From Takakia lepidozioides (Eukaryota; Streptophyta; Takakiopsida; Takakiales; Takakiaceae), in contig CM060732.1 of the NCBI GenBank assembly GCA_030704615.1, positions 44,621,053-44,685,052 on the forward strand: DNA of 64,000 nt. Direction: 5' to 3'. Under the pieces are notes generated by a model. That model was not told where the DNA came from, ran no database searches, and saw only the letters and a program-made list of their open reading frames with translations. Of this stretch, positions 48,093 to 58,085 are shown one piece after another. A program made the translations under genes and the position numbers. Positions within the stretch are counted from its first letter, which is position 1, and each line of letters starts with the position of its first letter.

Positions 48093-49150
48093 TTATCTCG
48101 GGTATCGTGGATATGGTGATGACCCCACCAAAATAATATCCTCCAAGATTACGCCAATCAACAACGTCTTGTGCGAAGACGGAAGTTCAGCCGTACTTCT
48201 CCAAGAATTGGTGGCCTTGCAGACTTTGAGTGAACCGTGAAGATGATGAATTACTATAGAGTCTTCAAAACATAATCTCCAACTAACTGACCCTGGTCTA
48301 AGATGCTGAAAGTACCCAATTGGAGAGTAAGTCTCCGGCTCGAATGCTTTCGGAGAGTGGCTCGTTGACGAGTACGTTGGTGGATAGAGTGAAGTTTTCA
48401 GCGAAATCTTCAATGAAATAACGTCGGGTGACCAGTCGAGGTTCATCAGTGTCTGACGATTTACTCTGCAGCACTCGTATACTGATCAAAAAACAATCTC
48501 CAACTGAATAACCTCCAACTAACTGATTGGAGCTGTCACAACCAATGTCAACAATCCTATTTACCACAAGGTATTTGATGCTATTGTTGTTCCTGTAGCT
48601 GAATCCTATAGTAGTCGTTTTGCTATTCTCATGCCAACAATATCAGATCCCAGAGACTGTCATATTCAAACTCTTGTATCAGCCACGGCCAACCATCAGT
48701 GACCAATATAAAACCATCAGCTACATGTCAGCTCAGAACCACATCATCGAATCATTGTATCCCAGCCCCGTCCAATTCCAGAGAAACACCCTAGCCCACA
48801 AGTAGTTCGCGAGCGGCTTGAGGTATTTATCCGGACTAGTATTTGGTTATCAGCTGATGGTTCCATGTTGGTGGTGGCTGATCGGAATTCAAAATATGGC
48901 AGTCTCAGCGGACCTGATGTTGTTGGCATGGGAATAGCAAAAAGACTCCTATAAAAATCAGTTACATAAACATCGGCAGTATCAAACATCTTGAAGTACA
49001 AATGATTTTTGAGATTGTTTGCACAAATTGTTTGCGACGGTGTTCCTCGTTTGTTTCGCCGTCCACATAAAAACGACGAGAATGACGTTGGAGATTGACG
49101 TTCCAACGCTGACATTCTACCTCCTTGTAACATCATTTTGGTGTGCAATG
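48093..49150 (-). pseudogene. decayed relative of the CTD-heptad-like gene at 62 kb
   Basis: The minus-strand segment 48446-48290 encodes ETYSPIGYFQHLRPGS, preceded by a Ser/Tyr/Pro stretch (YPPTYSSTSHSP). This parallels DTYSLIGYFRHLPPGS and KYSPIGYFSHLRPGS of the exon at 62021-62536. After HLRPGS the similarity ends. A second open stretch (49148-48744) reads YFKMFDTADVYVTDFYRS, family unknown, and may be an upstream exon. No complete gene could be assembled, so I treat it as a remnant. Confidence 0.45.
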
Positions 49151-49902
49151 ATGGACTTCAGAACAGGTCAGCTCTTCGAAACATGCGTCATCGCGCGATG
49201 TTAATCGTTGGTGTTCCTCAAAACAGTAATGAATCTCCACAACGAAGGCTATTGAAACCAAAAAATACACCACGAGGTTGCTGTCATTTGTAGGAGATCG
49301 GATTATGCAAGCAAGGAAAATGACTTCAAACAAATTAAAGACTGGGATTTTAAGATACTTGAACAATCCGCCAAGGAACAAGTGACACCATCAGCCCGGA
49401 TGACTTGAGTGCATGTTATGAAACACATCAATGAATCACCCAGGATGATGGTGTGAAATAGTCTGGGACGGATTATGCGAATACCTTGAGTTCCCTCGGT
49501 ATAACTGACCTTAAGTAACTCACTATGTCTGCATAATCCTCACAGCTTCAAAGGACAACATCTTCGTTGTTGATTGCGTATGCTTAAAAAAAACCTCACT
49601 CCGAGCAAAGACAAGTGACACTGCTGAGGTAATATAATACTGAGGCAGTCGGTGGAGATCCAGTTCGATGAAGTCCGCTTTTTGAACCTCGCGTGATCGC
49701 GCGACAACTCTCTGCCTCTAGCACCATGGAAAACCACAACGAACGGAGTGCAACCTGATTTCAATGAACCACGAGGATGTTGTCAGTCCGTCAGGGAGGG
49801 AATTACGAAGCCACCAAAATTACTTCAATCCATTTGAAGAGAGGTTTTAACAAAGCTTCACAATCCGCCTAGGACCAAATGAGACGACCATCGTGGGTGC
49901 TT
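49151..49902. other. left flank of the inverted retroelement pair
   Basis: No gene recognised. It has GCGCGATC palindrome-like sites near 49193 and 49690, also seen at 62718 and 62908. Confidence 0.4.
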
Positions 49903-50608
49903 TGTCGTGCGCATACATATCGCTACACAACTACATCGCTGTCCAAAACCACACAACACATGTGCACACCACACACTAGTATACCACTAGTCTACCACTA
50001 GTCCAGCCACTAGTCCAACCACTAGGCTACAACTAGTCAGTCACTAGGCTGCCACTACGCTGCCCACTATGGCAGTCACTAGTCCACACAATGATAAAGA
50101 AGAAGAATACAAGCACAAGCTCATGCGAGCTCACAAAGCTGAAGCATAAACTCATGCATATATAACCTCATCACTCAAATACAAGTCAAGCCAAGTGCAC
50201 CCCACGCCATGGGGAATCCACACTACGGCGCCATAGCTAGGCGCGGTGAGGCTCAACTCGAGAAAGATGAGCCTCTCGCGCTTGCCGTGAAGATAACCAC
50301 TCCAGGGCCTAAATCTGCCTTGACCCCTGGATTGACACTTGATCCAATCCCAAATGTCAATATGTAAAAGATAGCTATTTCCTAGCTAGTTTCACACTAG
50401 TGGTAAAATAACTTGACAGCTGTCGTGCGCATACATATCGCTACACAACTACATCGCTGTCCAAAACCACACAACACATGTGCACACCACACACTAGTAT
50501 ACCACTAGTCTACCACTAGTCCAGCCACTAGTCCAACCACTAGGCTACAACTAGTCAGTCACTAGGCTGCCACTACGCTGCCCACTATGGCAGTCACTAG
50601 TCCACACA
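49903..50608 (-). repeat. LTR of the left inverted PHD-type retroelement
   Basis: Reverse complement of the LTR at 52492-53191. It has the same architecture: 188 bp repeats at both ends (49903-50090 and 50421-50608) around a spacer of about 330 bp. It differs from the right copy by a short insertion near 50130 and a few substitutions, so it is a separate copy. Confidence 0.85.
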
Positions 50609-51000
50609 ATCGCCCCCCTAGCTGGTGCTTAGGTCCCTCTAAGTCCAGGTAGCCACAAGATGTGATAGTGACCATAGCCTCACTAAGTCCTCCACCACTA
50701 TCCCTACTACACTCAAACTCGATAGATCAAGAGGTCGGGTGCAAGAGTTGCCCCATCGTTAGTCGCCGTCTTGCAACCTGTGAACTTGAGCTTGGGATCT
50801 CATGTATTGACTCCTATGAGCTTGGCCTCCCATGTCTTGTTAGCTGCCTCCAGTCATGTCCACTGCCACTATCCCAAGCAGTGTGGACACAACCAATCTC
50901 CGTCAGGAACCTTCTCAAGAGGTGGTGTCAAGCATCCCATATGCCAACCCCTTGAGCACCGATCACACACCAGCATGGTGGCTGCCCCTTTGGCAGACCC
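50609..51000 (-). pseudogene. 3' end of a PHD-type Ty3 pol, left copy
   Basis: On the minus strand it reads [16 protein letters not shown] and WLCPHCLG just before the gap, then the 3' untranslated part and polypurine tract leading into the LTR at 49903-50608. Only the last part of the PHD finger is present before the run of N. Confidence 0.85.
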
Positions 51001-51500
51001 NNNNNNNNNNNNNNNNNNNNNNNNNNNNNNNNNNNNNNNNNNNNNNNNNNNNNNNNNNNNNNNNNNNNNNNNNNNNNNNNNNNNNNNNNNNNNNNNNNNN
51101 NNNNNNNNNNNNNNNNNNNNNNNNNNNNNNNNNNNNNNNNNNNNNNNNNNNNNNNNNNNNNNNNNNNNNNNNNNNNNNNNNNNNNNNNNNNNNNNNNNNN
51201 NNNNNNNNNNNNNNNNNNNNNNNNNNNNNNNNNNNNNNNNNNNNNNNNNNNNNNNNNNNNNNNNNNNNNNNNNNNNNNNNNNNNNNNNNNNNNNNNNNNN
51301 NNNNNNNNNNNNNNNNNNNNNNNNNNNNNNNNNNNNNNNNNNNNNNNNNNNNNNNNNNNNNNNNNNNNNNNNNNNNNNNNNNNNNNNNNNNNNNNNNNNN
51401 NNNNNNNNNNNNNNNNNNNNNNNNNNNNNNNNNNNNNNNNNNNNNNNNNNNNNNNNNNNNNNNNNNNNNNNNNNNNNNNNNNNNNNNNNNNNNNNNNNNN
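51001..51500. other. assembly gap of 500 N
   Basis: Exactly 500 N. The round length suggests a scaffold gap of unknown true size. Confidence 0.99.
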
Positions 51501-52232
51501 GAGGGGTTTGCGCAAGTATGGCTTGCAGAAGGGACACCTAGGAGATTGGGATCTTCAGGTTCCTGGTTAGCCATGGGCTACAGGTTCAGCAAACAAGCAT
51601 CACTTGCCTCCTTCTCACCATATTTCCTTCTCTTTGGCCGAGAGCCGGATTTGCCTGCAGCCATTCGTAGGGACACTGCTCAAGTCCTTAACCTTGACGA
51701 TCCGGACGTGTGAGTACGTGCATATGATCAGCGTGCAGAGTTGTTCAAGAAAGTCATGCCCATGGCTTTTGAGAACCTTGCCATTGCACAGCACCGTGAT
51801 ACGTTGAGGTATGCCACTATACGTGGTGGAGGATATCGTCCTGGGGTTCGGAGGTTTAGCCCTGGTGACTATGTTTATTTGCAGCAGACTGCTCCTACGA
51901 CTCTGGATGTTACTGCAGGGCGTGTTATTCTGAGGGTTCGAGAGGTGTTGCCCTCAGGGGTCCTGATCTTGGAGGGTCGGGATGGCATGACTTGGAAGGA
52001 CCATGTGCGTAATTGTGCGCCATGTCACCTTCCCAATGTCGATGGCAGAGTTGACCCAAACTTGGCAGTGGTACCTGCATGTTTGAGGTGCATGCTCTGT
52101 GGGTCTGCCAAAGGGGCAGCCACCATGCTGGTGTGTGATCGATGCTCAAGGGGTTGGCATATGGGATGCTTGACACCACCTCTTGAGAAGGTTCCTGACG
52201 GAGATTGGTTGTGTCCACACTGCTTGGGATAG
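51501..52232 (+). pseudogene. 3' end of a PHD-type Ty3 pol, right copy
   Basis: Integrase C-terminal region closely matching 1607-2332: FLLFGREPDLP, VMPMAFENLAIAQHRDTLRY, VILRVREVLPSGVLILEGRD, then an intact PHD-like finger (CMLC, CDRC, WHMGC, WLCPHC). A missing base near 51563 and a TGA near 51711 break the frame, the latter at the codon after DPDV, where the copy at 1 kb has a TAG. The 5' part lies in the gap. Confidence 0.88.
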
Positions 52233-52491
52233 TGGCAGTGGACATGACTGGAGGCAGCTAACAAGACATGGGAGGCCAAGCTCATAGGAGTCAATACATG
52301 AGATCCCAAGCTCAAGTTCACAGGTTGCAAGACGGCGACTAACGATGGGGCAACTCTTGCACCCGGCCTCTTGATCTATCGAGTTTGAGTGTAGTAGGGA
52401 TAGTGGTGGAGGACTTAGTGAGGCTATGGTCACTATCACATCTTGTGGCTACCTGGACTTAGAGGGACCTAAGCACCAGCTAGGGGGCGAT

Positions 52492-53191
52492 TGTGTGGAC
52501 TAGTGACTGCCATAGTGGGCAGCGTAGTGGCAGCCTAGTGACTGACTAGTTGTAGCCTAGTGGTTGGACTAGTGGCTGGACTAGTGGTAGACTAGTGGTA
52601 TACTAGTGTGTGGTGTGCACATGTGTTGTGTGGTTTTGGACAGCGATGTAGTTGTGTAGCGATATGTATGCGCACGACAGCTGTCAAGTTATTTTACCAC
52701 TAGTGTGAAACTAGCTAGGAAATAGCTAGCTTTTACATATTGACATTTGGGATTGGCCCAAGTGTCAATCCAGGGGATAAGGCAGATTTAGGCCCTGGAG
52801 TGGTTATCTTCACGGCAAGCGCGGGAGGCTCATCTTTCTCGAGTTGAGCCTCACCGCGCCTAGCTATGGCGCCGTAGTGTGGATTCCCCATGGCGTGGGG
52901 TGCACTTGGCTTGACTTGTATTTGAGTGATGAGGTTATATATGCATGAGTTTATGCTTCAGCTTTGTGAGTGAGCTTGTGCTTGTATTCTTCTTCTTTAT
53001 CATTGTGTGGACTAGTGACTGCCATCGTGGGCAGCGTAGTGGCAGCCTAGTGACTGATTAGTTGTAGCCTAGTGGTTGGACTAGTGGCTGGACTAGTGGT
53101 AGACTAGTGGTATACTAGTGTGTGGTGTGCACATGTGTTGTGTGGTTTTGGACAGCGATGTAGTTGTGTAGCGATATGTATGCGCACGACA
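52492..53191 (+). repeat. LTR of the right PHD-type retroelement
   Basis: Begins TGTGTGGACTAG after the tract tagggggcga and ends TGCGCACGACA. The first 188 bp (52492-52679) and last 188 bp (53004-53191) differ at only about two positions. The 324 bp between them share blocks with the LTR at 2590-3170. The flanking five bases (tgctt left of 49903, gagcg right of 53191) do not match, so the two arms are not one insertion with a target duplication. Confidence 0.85.
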
Positions 53192-54235
53192 GAGCGAACG
53201 AGCGGGAGGGAGGGCAAACATGCATGGGAGGCCCGCAGTTGGAGCAACCTTCGCATCTGAAGCAAGCAGCCCTAGAAACGCTAGGATATGTGTGCGAGGA
53301 GGTTTCGGCTGGGAGCTCGCCGTTCTTGGGAGAGTCAGCTTCGTCTTAGCAGGCCGTGTTTCAATCTCTACCCGCTCGGCCCTGATTTTACAGCACGGAG
53401 CAGAGCTGGCATGAGTTTCTTAAAGATCCTTCACGATGGTGGGACAACCGCAATCGCAAGGTGTGGCTTTTTCTTAATGTACGATGTGAAGAAGTTTGTC
53501 CATCCTGCAAATGTGGGTTGTTGGCTCCTGTTAGTACCATGATTGGTATTCATCCTGATGTTTACAAGGTTCTTGGGAGAGTTAGCTTGGTCTTAGCATG
53601 CCGTGTTTCAATCTATGCCCACTCAGCTGCACCGTGGTGGTTCTCACTAACCAATCCGACATTACCTAACTACAGACACAAGCAGCACACAAGAGGTCCT
53701 TTTGGGTTCATGGTCAGTCAAATCCTCCATGGGTCATGACACAAGGTCGAGGACAATGTGGTGAGGGCACCTTCTTCTTCGACCTATTTCAGCCTATTTT
53801 GCCCTCTCATCAGACTCGGCCCTGAATTTGAATCATGGAGCAGAGCTGGCATGAGTTTTTTTTAAGATCCTTCACGAGGGTGCGACCGCAATCGCAAGGT
53901 GTGGTTTTTTTTTAATGTACGATGTGCAAAATTTTGTCCATCCTGCAAATGTGGGTTGTTGGCTCCATGATTTGATATTCTTCCTGATGTTTACAAGGTT
54001 CTTGGGAGAGTCAGCTTGGTCTTAGCAGACCGTCTTTCAAAGTCTGCCTGCTCAGCTGCACCGTGGTGCAGGTTCTCACTGACCAATCCGACATTACCTG
54101 ACTACAGACACAAGCATCACACACAAGGTCAAATCCTCCATGGGTCATGACACAAGGTCAAGGACAGTGTGAGGGCACCTTCTTCTTCGACCTATTTCAG
54201 CATGTTTTGCCCTCTCATCAGACGCCCTGAGATGC
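53192..54235 (+). repeat. two tandem units carrying PDF-motif first halves
   Basis: Units of about 490 bp (roughly 53320-53800 and 53805-54235) share atgtgggttgttggctcc, cagctgcaccgtggtg and tccatgggtcatgacacaag. Each carries a PDF-motif first half. Unit 1 reads SWHEFLKDPSRWWDNRNRK followed by GTGTGG, a possible splice donor (53404-53466). Unit 2 has lost bases and frame. The spelling differs from the other PDF copies, so this is a distinct lineage. Confidence 0.7.
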
Positions 54236-55011
54236 ATATTGAATTTTGTAAGTTAGCTCATTGCTCGTTGATAAGTAGGGTTGGGGGTGTTTGCTGGAAC
54301 AATTCTAGGCTGTCATTGTCAGCTGCTAGCAGGAAGGCAAGGATGTATGCATAGATAGCTGAAGGATTTGTGCAGAGGCATAGATAGCTGAAGGAGCAGG
54401 GATAGAGTGTGGGCCCAAATTCGTCCAAGAGGGCCGGATTTCAAGCTCCATTATTTCAGTGTCATCCATTCAGCCAGGAATTTCCTGGTGACATTGCCAA
54501 GGCTTTACTCGCAACATGATGCTTGTAAAGCTTCCTTAGCTTGAATGCTGATTATGCTTGAATTATTAGGTTTGTAAAGCCAGTTTGAAATTTTCATGGT
54601 AATCAGCTCTCTTGAAAATCTGTAGGTTGCAAGCCATTTACAGCGGGCCGTGGGTGGACTGGAAGACAGCCATTGAAAGTCCTGGTGCAAGTTAATACCA
54701 GTGGAGAGCAGAATAAGCTTCATATGCCCTTTTGTGCTAGTTATCTTCATGTATGGTACTGTTGAACACCAACAATCTTTTGGTGAGATTCTGTCTTGGT
54801 GCACATGTCTGATAAAGAAAGACGGTAATGTTTGTTCTGAAACCTGAAGGCGTGAAATGATTCAACACAACAAGAGCATTACGCGTGTCACAATACAAGC
54901 TGTAAGAAAGCAAGAGATACATAGTTATACAGTCAAACAGACAACTATCAGTTTCTGTGGAATCTCTTACCAATGGCAGGATGGGTTGGGAATAGCCAAG
55001 TCAAGAGGTGA
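54236..55011 (+). other. partial PDF intron/second half, then unrecognised sequence
   Basis: 54300-54450 matches the PDF intron and the first bases of the second half (tccaagagggccggatttcaagctcc), then similarity stops. 54450-55011 shows no recognised gene. Confidence 0.5.
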
Positions 55012-55505
55012 ATGCCTGTCAAATTACCACATGTCCTTTTGAACACTGCCCCTGCCCTGGTGGACATGTACGCCAATTGTGGGTGCATTGAGGATGCAAA
55101 GGGAGTGTTCAACACTGTGGCTAAACGAGATGTGGTGTCGTGGAGTGCGATGCTTGCTGGGTATGCACAGCTGGGGTGCAGGATGGAGGCTCCAACCTTT
55201 GAGAAAATGATGGGGGAAGGGGTGAAGGCCGCCGACATAACGTTTGTGTGCGTTTGCAGTGCGTCTGCAGCCCTGGAAAGGGCAAAGAGATCCCTGGTGA
55301 CATCATCAAATCTGCAATTGTACCAGATGTCATCCTGAACATGGCTCTGGTGGCCATGTATGCTAAATGTGGGAGCATTGAGGATGCCAAGGGAGTGTTC
55401 AACACTATGGCTGAACTAGATGTGGTGTCGTGGAATGCGATGCTTGAAGGGTGTGCAGAGCAGGAGCGCGGGATGGGGCTTTGGACACCTGAAAGCAAAT
55501 GATGG
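55012..55505 (+). pseudogene. PPR fragment within the PDF array
   Basis: Two frame-shifted pieces of PLS-class PPR: LVDMYANCGCIEDAKGVFNT with RDVVSWSAMLAGYAQ (frame of 55012), then VAMYAKCGSIEDAKGVFNTM with DVVSWNAMLEG (frame of 55248). About one and a half repeat triplets; no DYW. Similar in phrasing to the repeats in the fragment at 3799-4490. Confidence 0.8.
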
Positions 55506-55559
55506 AGAAAAGGATGAAGGTACCTTCTTCAACATATTTCACCCTGTTTTCCCTGCTAG

Positions 55560-56240
55560 TGTTTGCTTTGACAATTCTAGGCTGTCATTGTCAGCTGCTA
55601 GCAGCAAGGCGAGGATATATGCATGATTTGTGCAGAGGCATGGATAGCTGAAGGAGCAGGGATTTCGTGTGGGTCCAGATTCATCCAAGAAGGCCAGATT
55701 TCAAGCACAAGATTACCTGTGATTCCCTGTGGATCAATAGCTACAAGAAACCTGCATGGGTAGATGGTCAACTGGGAGCAGCGGCACAAGTGATAAAATC
55801 AGGCACTGCTAATGAAGGCATCTTCTTCAACACATTTCACCCTGTTTTTCCCTCTTATCAGAATCGGCCCTAAATTTACATGTTCAATTCTGCAAGTTAG
55901 CTGGTTGAGTGAATCTAGTTTGGAGTGACTTTGACATGATACTGCCAATGTGACAACAGGAAAGTGTCAAAAAATAGGTAACAGAGATGAGGAGAAGCTG
56001 TGGAATGAAACTTATCTGAGCCCAGTCACTGATGGGTCAACCGGGGTAGAAAGGTGAATGCCTGCTACATTTCAGAGAGTAGCAGACACAATTCAACATA
56101 GGAACTAGTGTGCTACGCTGAGTTGGGTGTTTCCTAGAACAAATGTAGGCTGTCATTGTCAGCTGCTAGCAGCAAGGCAAGGATGAATGCTTGATTTGTG
56201 CAGAGGCATGGATAGCTGAAGGAATAGAGATAGAGGGGTG
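55560..56240 (+). pseudogene. PDF-motif exon copies in the array, first block
   Basis: Intron-like sequence (ctgtcattgtcagctgctag, from 55582), a second half reading RRPDFKHKITCDSLWINS and KKPAWVDGQL (about 55676-55800), then a linker and a damaged first half (gaggagaagctgtggaatga, about 55987-56056) and the start of the next intron-like copy (56148). The second half is open; the first half is frameshifted. Confidence 0.7.
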
Positions 56241-56975
56241 ACGCAGGGTGCTGGGCAATGGGCAAGATGTCTTTGTATAAACGTGAGTGACCTTCCTATC
56301 ATCCTGGGTTTCATTTTTAGTGCATGTTTCGGGTCCCTCCACCTGCCCTTAAGCTTTGAAACCGAGCGTGAAGTATCTGACGACTTCGCCAATACACACC
56401 AACCTTTTTGCTTTGGTTTGTTTAGGACATGGGATAGAAGTTACCTTAAACAACACTGGCATTGGTTTTTCATATATGGTATTAGATAACTCTCTTAATT
56501 GTTTCCGCCTTGGCAGGTTGCTCAGTGACCTTCCCTGGACGCTTTGGAGTATAGCGAGTGAGTGTCTCACAATGCAATATTGGTTGGTGCATCTTATGCA
56601 AGAACTTGGAAAACAAACAAATGTCCTTGCTGTAGTAATTCTTAAAGCCATGCAAGCCGTTTTTGATGGGTTGCAGATTGATGGAATACATGAGTAGTTA
56701 GAAGATTCTGGGTGAACACTTTTCAAAGTGTTATAGTTAGACAAAATAATTCACATGAGAACATGCGACTATTTAATGTATTTTTAGATCGCAACAAAAA
56801 TGATAATGATAAATAGATTGGTAAATAGAGATGGTGTGCAATCTCTTGGTTTTGCTCAGCTTGTTGCAGTTATGTCTTGCTGCCTTGTTCTCTTTGTATT
56901 ATATATTATATTTCATTGTTGTAATAGACATGTACATGACTGCTATCATAGTCATAATAATGACTACATCTATTT
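56241..56975. other. intergenic, unrecognised
   Basis: An open stretch (56356-56697) contains SYMVLDNSLNCFRLGRLLSD, but no family is recognised and no other gene signs accompany it. Confidence 0.35.
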
Positions 56976-57457
56976 TCACTCTCCAATAGTGCTACACCAC
57001 GTGGCAGAAATACAAATATGTAAAAAAATAGCAATACACCCCAAAAAAACACCTATCATGACACATGTCAATCTGCTGATGGACCACGTGTAAAAACTGC
57101 AACGCGCCACGTGTTGCAACCGGATTAGCACACCCGTAGTCATAGTTCGTAGTCATAGTTCGCAGTCATGGAGAGCTAAACTCTACCACGTGTCATTTCC
57201 TGCATCGAGCACGTGCCACTCTTGCACAGCCGCTGACATGGACTACACTGTCCGTTCAGTCATTCAGTAAAGCCAGCGTGTATGACTACCCCCACAGCTG
57301 CTCTGGCGCCACGTGACAGCCAGCCTGGAGAGTCATATCTGCCATGTCACAACTGACTAGGTCTTTACGTCTGCAGAGTCAGGAAGTCGTAAATGGCTTC
57401 CATGACTGCATTTGCAGTCATAACACAGAGACGTAAAAGCCGCAATTTGTTGTAGTG
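56976..57457 (-). mobile_element. CACTA-like terminal sequence
   Basis: The minus strand starts CACTACAACAAATTGCGG at 57457, typical of CACTA element ends, followed by repeated subterminal motifs (gtagtcata and cacgtg-containing GCCACGTG). No transposase. The other end was not found with confidence. Confidence 0.45.
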
Positions 57458-58085
57458 GGTTCCAGCATTGTGAGTCTGGGATCAACTTTGCATTGGGGTT
57501 TTCATGGCAATCAGATCTGCAGAGAACTCGCTGTAGGGTAGAGATAAGAGGGAGTTGCTGGATAGTATCATGGATTGGGAATGAGGGCTCTATCTGTCAA
57601 GAGTTAGGGTCTGGTACAGTACCAGCATGCACCAAGTAGTGGGATGCATTTGGTGAATACTTTACAATCTGATGGTTGTTCCTGCTTTACATATAGTTGC
57701 AGTAGGGATTCTCTTGCTTGATGTTGGGTTATCAGACTGAGAGAGTATAGGGCCCTGGAAACTTATCAATGGGTGCCTGAGTGCAAGCTAAGGTCTTAAT
57801 TTGTTTGTGGGATGCACAGTACTTAGATAAGAAGGGGTAACTACTGACTGACAAGCTGATTGCTGCAACAAATAGTCGAAGATAAGGATGGACTCTGTTT
57901 TGATGAGGAGAGAGGACTAAGGAAGGATGTGGTGTATGCTTGATATTTCAAGGATGATTTCTGCAAAGGGCCCCACTGGATATCAAAAAGTAAACTTCTC
58001 TTGAGCCCATCACAAGTTTGCCTTCATTGGAATTGTCTCTCATCTTTCTTATTTCACACTGTAGCTCAACTTTAGGGTTGGAGAC
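57458..58085. other. intergenic within the PDF array
   Basis: No recognised gene or repeat; possibly intron of the decayed array. Confidence 0.35.

Noticed and set aside
50771-51713. ORFs running through the N gap
   Set aside because: They are joined only by unknown bases; the two sides are opposite-strand retroelement ends.
52492-53191. TRIM element with 188 bp LTRs and a 324 bp interior
   Set aside because: The left unit directly follows the pol polypurine tract, and the middle is conserved with the LTR at 2590-3170, so it is better read as one LTR.
49903-53191. Pure mirror-image assembly artefact
   Set aside because: The arms differ by a short indel and several substitutions, so they are at least two real copies, although the join may still be wrong.
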